A stretch of 64,000 bases of DNA, taken from Pseudomonas sp. CROZ-RG-20F-R04-15 (GTDB lineage: Bacteria > Pseudomonadota > Gammaproteobacteria > Pseudomonadales > Pseudomonadaceae). The stretch spans positions 1 through 64,000 of the forward strand of contig NZ_JAKNQL010000021.1 in the NCBI RefSeq assembly GCF_022662375.1, read 5' to 3'. Positions 1-9,164 of this stretch are shown here, piece by piece. The notes beneath the pieces are model-generated. The model was not told where the DNA came from and did no database searches. It saw only the letters and a list, made by a program, of their open reading frames with translations. Made by a program: the position numbers and the translations under genes. Within the stretch, counting starts at the first letter, position 1. Every line of letters begins with the position of its first letter.

Positions 1-59
1 TACATAACTCATTGAAACTCAAGGAGTTTTCCGTTTCGACTGCGCCGGAAGTGGGGCGA

Positions 60-87
60 ATTATAGACATCTTAAATTCGCCGTCAA
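60..87 (-). promoter_or_regulatory. Strong leftward sigma-70 promoter, probably of an rRNA operon
   Basis: Read on the minus strand, a TTGACG -35 (82-87) is followed after 16 nt by a perfect TATAAT -10 (60-65) and a GC-rich discriminator. That is the form of growth-rate-controlled stable RNA promoters. It points out of the window just past the end of tyrS. In P. aeruginosa the tyrZ gene is followed directly by 16S rRNA, so an rRNA operon immediately to the left is the likely target. The rRNA itself is not visible, so the target is inferred. Confidence 0.7.
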
Positions 88-102
88 TACCTATTTTCAG
101 TT

Positions 103-1302
103 TTACTCGGATTTCAGCGTAATACGTGCAAACGCCTTCTTGCCAGCCTGGCAAACGTGGGTAGCGCCCAGTACGTATATAAAGGAACGATCAACCACCT
201 CACCATCAACGCGCACGCCACCGGATGCCAACAGGTCGCGCGCCGCCGCCGAGTTCTTCACCAGACCCGCCTTATTAAGGACAGCTGCAATCGGCATGTC
301 TTCAGCGGAAGCCAGCTCGACCTCTGGCAGGTCATCCGGCAGTTCGCCGTCTTTCATGCGATTGCCCGCAGCGCGATGAGCATTGGCCGCAGCCTCCTCA
401 CCATGGAAGCGCGCAACGATCTCTTCAGCCAGCTTGATTTTGACGTCGCGCGGATTGACACCTGCTTCTACATCAGCACGCAGCGCATTGATCTCATCCA
501 TCGAGCGGAAACTCAGCAGCTCGAAGTAACGCCACATCAATGCATCCGGAATCGAAACCAGCTTGCTGTACATAACACCCGGTGCTTCCTGAATGCCGAC
601 ATAGTTGCCCAATGACTTGGACATCTTCTTCACGCCATCCAGACCTTCAAGCAGCGGCATCGTCAGAATGCATTGAGCCTCTTGACCATAACCACGCTGT
701 AGCTCACGCCCCATCAGCAAGTTGAACTTCTGATCGGTGCCGCCCAGCTCGACATCAGCGCGCAGCGCAACCGAGTCATATCCCTGAACCAGCGGATAGA
801 GGAATTCGTGGATAGCGATTGGCTGATTGGTGGTGTAGCGCTTATCGAAGTCATCACGCTCGAGCATGCGCGCAACGGTGTACTGCGAGGTCAGGCGAAT
901 AAAGTCCGCCGGCCCCATCTTGTCCATCCAGGTGGAGTTGAACGCCACTTCGGTTTTCGCCGGATCAAGAATCTTGAACACCTGAGTCTTGTAGGTCTCA
1001 GCGTTTTCCAAAACCTGCTCGCGAGTCAGCGGAGGACGCGTGGCGCTCTTGCCGCTCGGATCGCCGATCATCCCTGTGAAGTCACCTATAAGGAAGATGA
1101 CTTGATGCCCCAGCTCCTGGAACTGACGCAGCTTATTAATAAGCACGGTATGACCCAGGTGCAGATCCGGAGCGGTTGGATCAAAACCAGCCTTGATACG
1201 CAACGGCTGGCCGCGCTTGAGCTTCTCGATCAGCTCGGACTCGACCAACAGTTCTTCCGCACCACGTTTAATCAGCGCTAGCTGCTCTTCAACCGACTTC
1301 AT
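103..1302 (-). CDS. tyrS: Tyrosyl-tRNA synthetase (TyrZ-like)
   Basis: Cytoplasmic class I aminoacyl-tRNA synthetase that activates tyrosine and charges tRNA-Tyr. The 399-residue protein has the HIGH-type signature HLGH at residues 48-51, the KMSKS loop near residue 233 and a C-terminal S4-like RNA-binding domain. The sequence is of the shorter TyrZ form rather than classical E. coli TyrS. The open frame extends 19 codons further upstream, but the ATG at 1302 (MKSVEEQLAL) is the conserved family start. It is divergent from mepM, and a strong stable-RNA promoter lies just beyond its stop codon. Confidence 0.95.
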   Translation of the reverse strand: MKSVEEQLALIKRGAEELLVESELIEKLKRGQPLRIKAGFDPTAPDLHLGHTVLINKLRQFQELGHQVIFLIGDFTGMIGDPSGKSATRPPLTREQVLENAETYKTQVFKILDPAKTEVAFNSTWMDKMGPADFIRLTSQYTVARMLERDDFDKRYTTNQPIAIHEFLYPLVQGYDSVALRADVELGGTDQKFNLLMGRELQRGYGQEAQCILTMPLLEGLDGVKKMSKSLGNYVGIQEAPGVMYSKLVSIPDALMWRYFELLSFRSMDEINALRADVEAGVNPRDVKIKLAEEIVARFHGEEAAANAHRAAGNRMKDGELPDDLPEVELASAEDMPIAAVLNKAGLVKNSAAARDLLASGGVRVDGEVVDRSFIYVLGATHVCQAGKKAFARITLKSE

Positions 1303-1514
1303 AACAGACCCGCAAGGCTCAGATTCAAAGGGAACCAACCATACAAGATCGCGCACCAATTACAAGTTTTGCCCGGCGCACGGACACCAATCCACAGAGA
1401 CGATGTCTGTAGACTTGCTTCAGAGATGATTTGGTTATATTTTATACAGTTATTTCATCTTCATCATGTCATTCATCTTTTCCAATTCATCTTTTTTCAA
1501 AGTCAAAATTACTT

Positions 1515-2939
1515 ATGACCACAGAACCGTCTAAAGCGCCGCCGCTTTACCCGAAGACCCACCTGCTCGCCGCAAGTGGAATCGCCGCCCTTCTTAGCCT
1601 GGCTCTCCTGGTATTCCCTTCCAGTGATGTTGAAGCCAAAAAGACGACCCTGAGCCTTGAACTGGAAAGTCCCGCTGAACAACTGACACAAGATCAAGAC
1701 GCTGCTGATGCGGCTCAAGCCACAAATGAGCCAGTCGCTTCACCGTTTGCTCAAATCGAAAACAGTGACGAAAACACCCCACAAACCGCTGAAGTTGCAC
1801 CTGTGCCGGCGCCTGCTGCGGAGAAAACAAAAGCTCCAGGCCACCGCGAAGTCGTTGTCGCCAAGGGCGACACTCTGTCCACGCTGTTCGAAAAAGTCGG
1901 CCTGCCAGCTGCTTCCGTACATGAAGTTCTGGCCAGCGATAAACAAGCCAAACAGTTCAGCCAACTCAAACATGGCCAAAAACTCGAGTTCGAATTGAAC
2001 CCGGAAGGCCAGCTGACCAGCCTGCATAGCAAGGTCAGCGACGTTGAAACCATTACTCTGACCAAGAATGACAAGGGTTATGCCTTCAACCGGGTCACTG
2101 CAAAACCTACCGTTCGCACCGCTTACGTCCACGGCGTAATCAATAGCTCACTCTCTCAATCTGCCGCGCGTGCAGGCCTGTCCCACAGCCTGACCATGGA
2201 TATGGCCAGCGTCTTTGGCTATGACGTCGACTTCGCTCAAGACATCCGCCAGGGCGACGAATTCGATGTGATCTACGAGCAGAAAGTGGTCAACGGCAAG
2301 TCGGTCGGCAATGGCCCGATCCTGTCCGCACGCTTTACCAACCGCGGCAAAACCTACACCGCCGTGCGTTACACCAACAAACAAGGCAACAGCAGCTACT
2401 ACACGGCTGACGGCAACAGCATGCGCAAGGCGTTCATCCGTACGCCGGTGGACTTCGCCCGCATCAGCTCGAAGTTCTCCATGGGTCGCAAGCACCCGAT
2501 CCTCAACAAGATCCGCGCCCACAAAGGCGTCGATTACGCGGCGCCACGCGGTACGCCGATCAAGGCTGCCGGCGACGGCAAAGTCTTGCTGGCCGGGCGT
2601 CGCGGTGGCTACGGCAACACCGTGATTATCCAGCACGGCAACACTTACCGTACGCTGTATGGCCACATGCAAGGCTTCGCCAAAGGCGTGAAGACTGGCG
2701 GTACCGTGAAACAGGGCCAGGTAATTGGTTACATCGGCACCACCGGCCTGTCCACCGGCCCGCACTTGCACTATGAATTCCAGGTCAATGGCGTTCACGT
2801 AGACCCGCTGGGGCAGAAGCTGCCAATGGCTGACCCGATCGCCAAAGCCGAACGCGCTCGCTTCCTGGCCCAGAGCCAACCGCTGATGGCGCGCATGGAT
2901 CAAGAGAAGGCCACCATGCTGGCTTCGAGCAAGCGTTAA
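1515..2939 (+). CDS. mepM: M23 family murein DD-endopeptidase
   Basis: Periplasmic, membrane-anchored peptidoglycan hydrolase that cleaves peptide crosslinks to allow cell wall growth. The 474-residue protein has a short cytoplasmic tail, one N-terminal transmembrane segment (about 17-35), a LysM/OapA-like region (about 115-170), and a C-terminal LytM/M23 domain with zinc ligands in HKGVDYAAP and HLHYEF. ATG 1515 is chosen because the 28 in-frame codons upstream are low-complexity and Ser-rich. The gene lies 3 bp before anmK, so growth and recycling of murein are probably co-transcribed. It corresponds to P. aeruginosa PA0667 by recalled order. Confidence 0.9.
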   Translation: MTTEPSKAPPLYPKTHLLAASGIAALLSLALLVFPSSDVEAKKTTLSLELESPAEQLTQDQDAADAAQATNEPVASPFAQIENSDENTPQTAEVAPVPAPAAEKTKAPGHREVVVAKGDTLSTLFEKVGLPAASVHEVLASDKQAKQFSQLKHGQKLEFELNPEGQLTSLHSKVSDVETITLTKNDKGYAFNRVTAKPTVRTAYVHGVINSSLSQSAARAGLSHSLTMDMASVFGYDVDFAQDIRQGDEFDVIYEQKVVNGKSVGNGPILSARFTNRGKTYTAVRYTNKQGNSSYYTADGNSMRKAFIRTPVDFARISSKFSMGRKHPILNKIRAHKGVDYAAPRGTPIKAAGDGKVLLAGRRGGYGNTVIIQHGNTYRTLYGHMQGFAKGVKTGGTVKQGQVIGYIGTTGLSTGPHLHYEFQVNGVHVDPLGQKLPMADPIAKAERARFLAQSQPLMARMDQEKATMLASSKR

Positions 2940-2942
2940 GCC

Positions 2943-4034
2943 ATGGCCCTGTATATCGGTGTGATGTCTGGAACCAGCCTCGACGGTCTGGACATTGCCC
3001 TGATCGAACAGACTTCGGCGATCAAGCTGATCGCCACGCACTACATTCCCATGCCTGAATCACTGCGCGCCGAGCTGCTTGGCTTGTGCGCCAGCGGCCC
3101 TGACGAAATTGCCCGCTCGGCAATTGCCCAGCAAAACTGGGTGAAGCTCGCCGCGCAGGGTATTTACACTCTCCTCGATCAGCAGCGGCTCAAACCCGAA
3201 AACATTCGTGCGATCGGCAGCCACGGCCAGACCATTCGCCATGAACCGGCGCGCGGCTTCACCGTGCAGATCGGCAATCCAGCCCTGCTGACTGAATTGA
3301 CCGGCATCACTGTCGTCAGCGACTTCCGCAGCCGCGATGTCGCTGCCGGGGGCCAGGGCGCACCCTTGGTACCCGCTTTCCATGAGGCGTTGTTTGAAGA
3401 GCGTACCGGTAATCAGGCGGTCTTGAATGTCGGCGGTTTCAGCAACCTGAGTCTGATAGAGCCGACCAAGCCTGTAGCCGGTTTCGACTGCGGCCCGGGG
3501 AATGTTCTGATGGACGCCTGGATTCAGCAGCAGCGCGGCGAAAACTACGACCGCAATGGCGACTGGGCGAAAACAGGCACTGTAGAGTCGACATTGCTGA
3601 AAGCACTGCTCAGCGATCCATTCTTCGTCACCAAGGGCCCGAAAAGTACCGGCCGCGAGGTATTCAACCTACCGTGGCTGGAACAACACCTGTCCCACCT
3701 GCCAGCCTTCGCACCAGAAAACGTACAGGCCACGCTGCTTGAGCTGACAGCCCTGACTATCATCGAGTCGCTGCAAAGCGCCCAGGCTGATACACAGGAG
3801 CTGCTGGTTTGCGGCGGCGGCGCACACAACGCCACACTGATGAAACGCTTGGCCGAGTTACTGCCGAACACAACGGTCGCCAGCACCGCGACCCATGGCG
3901 TTGATCCGGACTGGGTCGAAGCCATGGCCTTCGCCTGGCTTGCCCATTGCTGTCTCGAAGGCATCGCTGCCAACCGCCCAAGCGTCACTGGGGCCAAAGG
4001 CCTGCGTGTTCTAGGCGCTATCTACCCCAACTGA
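2943..4034 (+). CDS. anmK: Anhydro-N-acetylmuramic acid kinase
   Basis: Cytoplasmic enzyme of murein recycling that hydrolyses and phosphorylates 1,6-anhydro-MurNAc to MurNAc-6-phosphate. The 363-residue protein starts with the family hallmark MSGTSLDGLDIAL and contains GGFSNLSLI and the phosphate-binding FDCGPGNVLMD segment. The length is typical. It starts 3 bp after mepM stops, so the two probably form an operon, and a bidirectional terminator follows. Two further recycling genes, murU and amgK, lie near 33-35 kb, so most of the recycling route is in this window. Confidence 0.95.
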   Translation: MALYIGVMSGTSLDGLDIALIEQTSAIKLIATHYIPMPESLRAELLGLCASGPDEIARSAIAQQNWVKLAAQGIYTLLDQQRLKPENIRAIGSHGQTIRHEPARGFTVQIGNPALLTELTGITVVSDFRSRDVAAGGQGAPLVPAFHEALFEERTGNQAVLNVGGFSNLSLIEPTKPVAGFDCGPGNVLMDAWIQQQRGENYDRNGDWAKTGTVESTLLKALLSDPFFVTKGPKSTGREVFNLPWLEQHLSHLPAFAPENVQATLLELTALTIIESLQSAQADTQELLVCGGGAHNATLMKRLAELLPNTTVASTATHGVDPDWVEAMAFAWLAHCCLEGIAANRPSVTGAKGLRVLGAIYPN

Positions 4035-4052
4035 ACAAAACGCAGGCAATAA

Positions 4053-4088
4053 AAAACGCCGCAGAATCGTAAGACTCTGCGGCGTTTT
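4053..4088. terminator. Bidirectional intrinsic terminator between anmK and erpA
   Basis: A 9-bp perfect stem (CGCCGCAGA / TCTGCGGCG) is flanked by AAAA on the left and TTTT on the right. It can therefore stop the convergent transcripts of both anmK and erpA. Confidence 0.88.
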
Positions 4089-4109
4089 GCTATCTGAAGC
4101 GAAAAGCGA

Positions 4110-4460
4110 TCAGATCGAGAACGAAGACCCACAACCACACGTCGTGGTGGCGTTCGGGTTCTTGATCACGAAGCGCGAACCTTCCAGACCTTCCTGGTAA
4201 TCCACTTCAGCACCGGCCAGGTACTGAAAGCTCATCGGATCCACCACCAGACTCACGCCTTCGCGCTCGACAATGGTGTCGTCCTCGGCCACGTCCTCAT
4301 CGAAGGTGAAACCGTACTGAAACCCTGAACAACCGCCGCCCGTAACGAATACGCGCAGCTTCAAGCGATCATTCCCCTCTTCATCGACCAGGCTCTTCAC
4401 CTTGTGCGCGGCACCGTGGGTGAATTGCAAAGCCGTGGGGGTGAAGGATTCGACGCTCAT
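4110..4460 (-). CDS. erpA: Iron-sulfur cluster insertion protein ErpA
   Basis: A-type carrier that delivers iron-sulfur clusters to apo-proteins such as isoprenoid synthesis enzymes. The 116-residue protein has the three conserved cysteines of the family, one in TGGGCSGFQY and two in the C-terminal CGCGSSFSI. Length and motifs are typical. It is transcribed alone, ending at the shared terminator with anmK. Confidence 0.94.
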   Translation of the reverse strand: MSVESFTPTALQFTHGAAHKVKSLVDEEGNDRLKLRVFVTGGGCSGFQYGFTFDEDVAEDDTIVEREGVSLVVDPMSFQYLAGAEVDYQEGLEGSRFVIKNPNATTTCGCGSSFSI

Positions 4461-4581
4461 GCTGACTATCTCCCGGCGTTACGCCGCCATAATGCGTGAT
4501 GACGCGCATTATCCGCTTCTCCTAGAAAATCGGTCAACTATTGTTACGGTATATCAATAAACCCGATCAACTGTTCAGAAT

Positions 4582-4612
4582 GCAAAAAGGCCCGTTTGAC
4601 GGGCCTTTTTGC
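4582..4612 (-). terminator. Intrinsic terminator of argC
   Basis: A GCAAAAAGGCCCG stem pairs perfectly with CGGGCCTTTTTGC around a short TTGA-type loop. It lies about 17 bp past the argC stop codon. The A/T runs on both sides make it usable in either direction. Confidence 0.85.
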
Positions 4613-4628
4613 TGTGCGGCTTAAAGTG

Positions 4629-5663
4629 TTACGGCAGCATACCGGCGTGGGACAATCCGAAGCGCTCGTCCAGACCGAACAGGATGTTCATGTTCTGCAC
4701 CGCTTGGCCCGACGCGCCTTTGACCAGATTGTCGATCACCGACAACACCACCACCAGATCACCATCCTGCGGACGGTGAACGGCGATACGGCAAACGTTG
4801 GCGCCGCGCACGCTACGGGTTTCCGGATGGCTACCGGCCGGCATTACGTCGACGAACGGTTCGTTGGCATAACGCTTTTCGAACAGTGCCTGCAGATCCA
4901 ACGAACGATCCACCACGGTCGCGTAGAGTGTGGAGTGAATGCCACGAATCATCGGCGTCAGGTGCGGAACGAAGGTCAGACCGACATCCTTACCCGCCGC
5001 ACGACGCAGGCCTTGGCGAATTTCCGGCAGGTGACGGTGACCTTTCACCGCATAAGCCTTCATGCTTTCCGACGTCTCCGAATACAGCGAGCCGACAGCC
5101 GCACCGCGACCGGCACCGCTGACGCCGGATTTGCAGTCGGCGATCAGACGCGAAGTATCAGCCAGACCCGCCTCCAGCAATGGCAGGAAACCCAGCTGTG
5201 TTGCGGTCGGATAGCAACCTGGCACCGCGATCAGGCGAGCTTTCTTGATCTGCTCGCGATTGACTTCCGGCAGACCGTAAACCGCTTCGTCCAGCAACTC
5301 AGGCGCGCCGTGTGGCTGGCCGTACCATTTGGCCCATTCTTCAGCGTCTTGCAGGCGGAAGTCTGCCGACAGGTCGATGACCTTGGTGCCTGCCGCCAGC
5401 AGTTCGCCCGCCAATGCGTGAGCCACACCATGCGGCGTGGCGAAGAACACCACGTCGCAAGCGCCGAGGGTTTTGATGTCGGGCACGCTGAAAGCCAGGC
5501 CGTCGTAGTGGCCGCGCAGGTTCGGGTACATGTCAGCCACGGCCAGACCGGCCTCGGATCGGGAAGTGATCACCACCACTTCTGCCTGCGCATGCTGTGC
5601 CAACAGACGCAGCAATTCGACACCGGTGTAACCCGTGCCGCCGACGATACCGACCTTGACCAT
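4629..5663 (-). CDS. argC: N-acetyl-gamma-glutamyl-phosphate reductase
   Basis: Third step of arginine biosynthesis: NADPH-dependent reduction of N-acetylglutamyl phosphate to the semialdehyde. The 344-residue protein opens with the nucleotide-binding GIVGGTGYTGVELLRLL and contains the active-site cysteine in VPGCYPTA. The length is that of the normal family. It is transcribed alone with its own terminator. Upstream it is divergent from hemJ. Confidence 0.96.
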   Translation of the reverse strand: MVKVGIVGGTGYTGVELLRLLAQHAQAEVVVITSRSEAGLAVADMYPNLRGHYDGLAFSVPDIKTLGACDVVFFATPHGVAHALAGELLAAGTKVIDLSADFRLQDAEEWAKWYGQPHGAPELLDEAVYGLPEVNREQIKKARLIAVPGCYPTATQLGFLPLLEAGLADTSRLIADCKSGVSGAGRGAAVGSLYSETSESMKAYAVKGHRHLPEIRQGLRRAAGKDVGLTFVPHLTPMIRGIHSTLYATVVDRSLDLQALFEKRYANEPFVDVMPAGSHPETRSVRGANVCRIAVHRPQDGDLVVVLSVIDNLVKGASGQAVQNMNILFGLDERFGLSHAGMLP

Positions 5664-5797
5664 AACCTGCCCTCAAAGAACCCACTGGAAAGCCGTCGAT
5701 AATAGGGGCCGCGCGCCCCTGCGACAACCGTCAAGGTGACGTGCGGACGCTCAAGCCTCTACTATCTGGCCTACCGTGATTAAGGAAATAACTAAAA

Positions 5798-6226
5798 ATG
5801 CTCTATCTATGGATCAAAGCTTTTCACATTGTCAGCATCGTTTGCTGGTTTGCCGGGCTGTTCTACTTGCCGCGCCTGTTTGTTTATCACGCGCAAAGCG
5901 AAGACACGATCAGCAAGGAACGCTTCAGCGTCATGGAGCGCAAGCTGTATCGCGGCATCATGGGCCCGGCAATGATCGCCACGCTGATCTTCGGCGGCTG
6001 GCTGATCTACCTCAACCCGGGCATCTTCAGCATGGGCGGCTGGATACACGCAAAACTGACGCTCGTCGTATTGCTGATCGGCTACCACCACATGTGTGGC
6101 GCACAGGTAAAACGTTTTGCCCGTGGCGAAAACACCCGCAGCCATGTCTTTTATCGCTGGTTCAATGAAGTTCCGGTTCTGATATTGCTGGCTATCGTAA
6201 TTCTGGTCGTGGTCAAGCCGTTCTAA
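5798..6226 (+). CDS. hemJ: Protoporphyrinogen oxidase HemJ
   Basis: Inner-membrane enzyme thought to oxidise protoporphyrinogen IX in haem biosynthesis in bacteria without HemG or HemY. The 142-residue protein has about four hydrophobic helices, the N-terminal KAFHIVSIVCWFAGLFYLPR segment with the conserved His, and a central HAKL/YHHM region with conserved histidines. Size and pattern match the HemJ (UPF0093) family. It precedes the nitronate monooxygenase gene by 33 bp and may be co-transcribed with it. Confidence 0.88.
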   Translation: MLYLWIKAFHIVSIVCWFAGLFYLPRLFVYHAQSEDTISKERFSVMERKLYRGIMGPAMIATLIFGGWLIYLNPGIFSMGGWIHAKLTLVVLLIGYHHMCGAQVKRFARGENTRSHVFYRWFNEVPVLILLAIVILVVVKPF

Positions 6227-6259
6227 CTTCAACAAGAACAGATCTTTGGGGTACTCATA

Positions 6260-7228
6260 ATGTCGCTGCCCGCTTTGCTCGAACAACGCCTGCGCCTGCC
6301 TGTGGTGGCCGCGCCGATGTTTCTGATTTCCAATCCTGAGCTGGTGCTCGCCTGCTGCCGCAATGGCGTAGTCGGCAGTTTCCCCGCGTTGAACCAACGC
6401 GAAAGCAGCGGCTTCAAAGCGTGGCTGGAACAGATCGAAGCGGGACTGGCGACACTGGATAACCCGGCGCCATATGCGGTGAACCTGATCGTGCACAACA
6501 GCAACCCGCGCCTGCAGGCTGACCTGAACATCTGCGTCGAACACAAAGTGCCGATTGTCATCACCAGTCTCGGCGCGGTGAAGGAGTTGGTCGACGCGGT
6601 GCACAGCTATGGCGGCCTGGTGTTCCATGACGTGACCACTCGGCGCCACGCCGAGAAAGCGGCTGAGGCCGGTGTCGACGGTTTGATCGCCGTGGCGGCC
6701 GGCGCCGGCGGTCATGCCGGGACCTGGAGCCCGTTTGCGCTGATCGCCGAGATTCGGCAGTTCTTCGACAAGACGCTGTTGCTTGCAGGATGTTTGAACC
6801 ATGGCCATGAGATTCTCGCCGCTCAACTGCTTGGCGCGGATTTGGCCTACTTCGGTACGAGATTTATCGGCACCACGGAAAGTCATGCGCCTGACGCTTA
6901 CAAGGAGATGCTGCTGACAGCCAAGGCTGCGGACATCATTCATACTCCAGCGGTGTCGGGAGTGCCGGCGAGTTTTATGCGTCAGAGCCTGGAGGCGGCC
7001 GGTTTCGATATGGCTGCTCTGCAAGGCAAGGGCGAGGTGAATTTCGGCGACAAACTCAAGCCGATCAGCGATGAAGCCAAAGCCTGGAAAACCGTGTGGT
7101 CTGCCGGTCAAGGCGTAGGGCAGATCGATGACCTGCCAAACGTGGATCAATTGATCGCGCGGCTGGACGCGGAATATCGTCAGGCACAGGAAAACGCGGC
7201 ACAACTGCCGAAACACTGGCCACGCTAA
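6260..7228 (+). CDS. Nitronate monooxygenase family protein
   Basis: FMN-dependent TIM-barrel enzyme of the 2-nitropropane dioxygenase family, which oxidises alkyl nitronates such as propionate-3-nitronate. The 322 residues include the FMN-binding AAGAGGHAGTWSPFAL segment and FGTRFIGTTESHAPDAYK, typical of the family. The true substrate cannot be read from the sequence. An AACAAGAA motif (6231-6238) lies about 22 nt before the start. Confidence 0.82.
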   Translation: MSLPALLEQRLRLPVVAAPMFLISNPELVLACCRNGVVGSFPALNQRESSGFKAWLEQIEAGLATLDNPAPYAVNLIVHNSNPRLQADLNICVEHKVPIVITSLGAVKELVDAVHSYGGLVFHDVTTRRHAEKAAEAGVDGLIAVAAGAGGHAGTWSPFALIAEIRQFFDKTLLLAGCLNHGHEILAAQLLGADLAYFGTRFIGTTESHAPDAYKEMLLTAKAADIIHTPAVSGVPASFMRQSLEAAGFDMAALQGKGEVNFGDKLKPISDEAKAWKTVWSAGQGVGQIDDLPNVDQLIARLDAEYRQAQENAAQLPKHWPR

Positions 7229-7236
7229 GAAAAACC

Positions 7237-7260
7237 AGGCCAGCCCCGTCGGACTGGCCT
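7237..7260 (+). terminator. Possible terminator after the nitronate monooxygenase gene
   Basis: AGGCCAG and CTGGCCT form a 7-bp stem 8 bp after the stop codon. Only a weak T-run follows, so termination may be partial. Confidence 0.4.
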
Positions 7261-7306
7261 TACACTGCTGACCTTTCAATCTTTTCGCGACAAGGATGCC
7301 TCGGCC

Positions 7307-8257
7307 ATGAGCGAACCCCGTTACAAGATCGTATTCGACGGTGCTCTGCAGCCCGGTGTCGATATCACCACTGCCAAACTCAATCTGGCGGATCTGTTCA
7401 AAAGCGATGTCGCCGCGATCGAGCGCCTGTTCAATGGCCGCGCCGTCGCACTTAAACGCGATTTGTCCCATAGCGATGCACAGGCTTACCTGCAAGCGCT
7501 GAGCAAAACCGGAATCGACGCAAGGGTCGAAGCAGAAACAGCCATCGAGCTGAACCTGGCCGATGTTCAGGAGCATGCACCGGCTGCGGCGGAACCTGAT
7601 TCCCCTTATGCACCACCTCGCGCCAGCGTTGGCGAACGTCTGCCGGAGTTCGCCGAACTCAAGCCGTTCAGTGTCGAAGGACGAATCGGACGTCTGCGTT
7701 TTCTGGCGTGGACTATGGTGCTGAGCCTGGTGACCCTGCCGATTATTGGCGTGCTCGCTCTGCTGGCGCTGGGGTTGGTCAGTGGCGACTCCACCACGGG
7801 CCTGATCATCGGCGGGATCTTCGCCTTCTTCCTGTTTATCGCCTTCCTGATCGTCAGCATTCTGTTCAGCGTTCAACGCCTGCACGACATCGGCTGGTCG
7901 GGTTGGCTCTGGCTGCTGAACCTGGTGCCGTTCGTGGGCAGCTTCTTCCCGTTGGTCATCATGGTCGTGCCGGGCAACACCGGCGCCAACCGCTACGGCC
8001 CACCGCCGCCGCCCAACAGCACCGCAGTAAAAGTCTTGTGCTCACTGTGGATCGTGTTTTTCGCGCTGATCTTTGCCGGTGGAATGCTCGGCGGGATCTC
8101 GGCCATTCAGCAGGAATACGAAAGCAATCTGGAAAGCAGCTACGAAAGTGGCTCGGTGACGACTGATGAAGTCGAAGTAGAGGTCGAATCACCCGTGGAT
8201 TCCGCCGACGAAGCAGCCGAAGCGGCGCAGGCCCCTGTAGACTCTGCAAAAGAATGA
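7307..8257 (+). CDS. DUF805 domain inner-membrane protein
   Basis: Membrane protein of unknown function, 316 residues. An N-terminal soluble region (about 1-95) resembles the small domain often fused to DUF805 in pseudomonads. The DUF805 core follows, with FSVEGRIGRLRFLAW and VQRLHDIGWSGWLWLL. There are four hydrophobic segments between about 135 and 265, and an acidic C-terminal tail rich in E, S and V. The proline run GPPPPPN follows the NRYG motif typical of the family. Nothing in its neighbourhood fixes a role. Confidence 0.75.
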   Translation: MSEPRYKIVFDGALQPGVDITTAKLNLADLFKSDVAAIERLFNGRAVALKRDLSHSDAQAYLQALSKTGIDARVEAETAIELNLADVQEHAPAAAEPDSPYAPPRASVGERLPEFAELKPFSVEGRIGRLRFLAWTMVLSLVTLPIIGVLALLALGLVSGDSTTGLIIGGIFAFFLFIAFLIVSILFSVQRLHDIGWSGWLWLLNLVPFVGSFFPLVIMVVPGNTGANRYGPPPPPNSTAVKVLCSLWIVFFALIFAGGMLGGISAIQQEYESNLESSYESGSVTTDEVEVEVESPVDSADEAAEAAQAPVDSAKE

Positions 8258-8318
8258 ACAGCGCTCCCCGCCGTGACACCCGCGTCGCTGGCGCGGAGCT
8301 GTTGCGATGGAGAATTGC

Positions 8319-9107
8319 ATGACCCGTTACGCTCTGATCACTGGCGCCTCCAGCGGCATCGGCCTGGCCATGGCCGAAGCACTGGCCCGGCGCGGCCGCT
8401 GCCTGATTCTGGTGGCTCGACAGCGTGATCAGCTGGAAAGTATTGCGATCGAGCTGACCCAACGCTTCGGTGTTGAAGTGTTGTTCCGCGCCTGCGATCT
8501 GGGCGAGCCGTTGCGTCTGTCCGGTTTCCTGCTGGAGCTCGAAGAAGGTGATCGGCAGATCGACTTGCTGGTCAATTGCGCCGGTATCGGCACCTGCGGC
8601 CCGTTCCTTGCGCAAGACTGGATGACCGAGCAGGATCTGATCGAAGTAAACATTCTCGCCCTCACCCGCCTTTGCCACGCGATCGGCAACAGCATGGCAC
8701 TGCAAGGTGGCGGGCAGATTCTCAATGTCGCCTCGGTGGCCGCGTTCAATCCCGGCCCATGGATGAGCACCTACTACGCCAGCAAGGCGTATGTGCTGCA
8801 CTTCTCCGAAGCCTTGCGAGTTGAGCTGAAACAGAGTGCCGTAAAGGTTTCGGTGCTCTGCCCCGGCCCGACCCGCACGGCATTTTTCCGTACGGCGCAA
8901 CTGAACAGCGACAAACTCAAAGACAGCAAACTGTTGATGAGCCCCGAAGAGGTTGCGCTGTATACCGTTCGCGCCCTCGACAAGAACCGCGCAATCATCA
9001 TTCCCGGACGACGCAACCGATGGTTCGCCTTTTTACCGCGACTCGGTTCGCGCTGGCTCAACCGCACCATCGTCGGCATGGTCAATAAAGCTTACTGCCC
9101 ACGCTAA
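8319..9107 (+). CDS. SDR family NAD(P)-dependent oxidoreductase
   Basis: Classical short-chain dehydrogenase of 262 residues. It has the cofactor motif TGASSGIG near the N-terminus, NCAGIG, the catalytic serine in NVASVAAF, and the YxxxK pair in YYASK. The substrate is unknown. The ATG at 8319 is preferred over one 12 nt upstream because GGAGA lies at a good distance before it. Confidence 0.85.
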   Translation: MTRYALITGASSGIGLAMAEALARRGRCLILVARQRDQLESIAIELTQRFGVEVLFRACDLGEPLRLSGFLLELEEGDRQIDLLVNCAGIGTCGPFLAQDWMTEQDLIEVNILALTRLCHAIGNSMALQGGGQILNVASVAAFNPGPWMSTYYASKAYVLHFSEALRVELKQSAVKVSVLCPGPTRTAFFRTAQLNSDKLKDSKLLMSPEEVALYTVRALDKNRAIIIPGRRNRWFAFLPRLGSRWLNRTIVGMVNKAYCPR

Positions 9108-9164
9108 AGAATCCGGATTCAACGCGGTACACTCGATTCAGCCCAAACAACGGAGAAAACAGCA

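Noticed and set aside
5807..7885. Very long open frame on the minus strand opposite hemJ and the nitronate monooxygenase gene
   Set aside because: It is the complement of well-supported genes in GC-rich DNA, is rich in Gln/His/Arg and matches no family.
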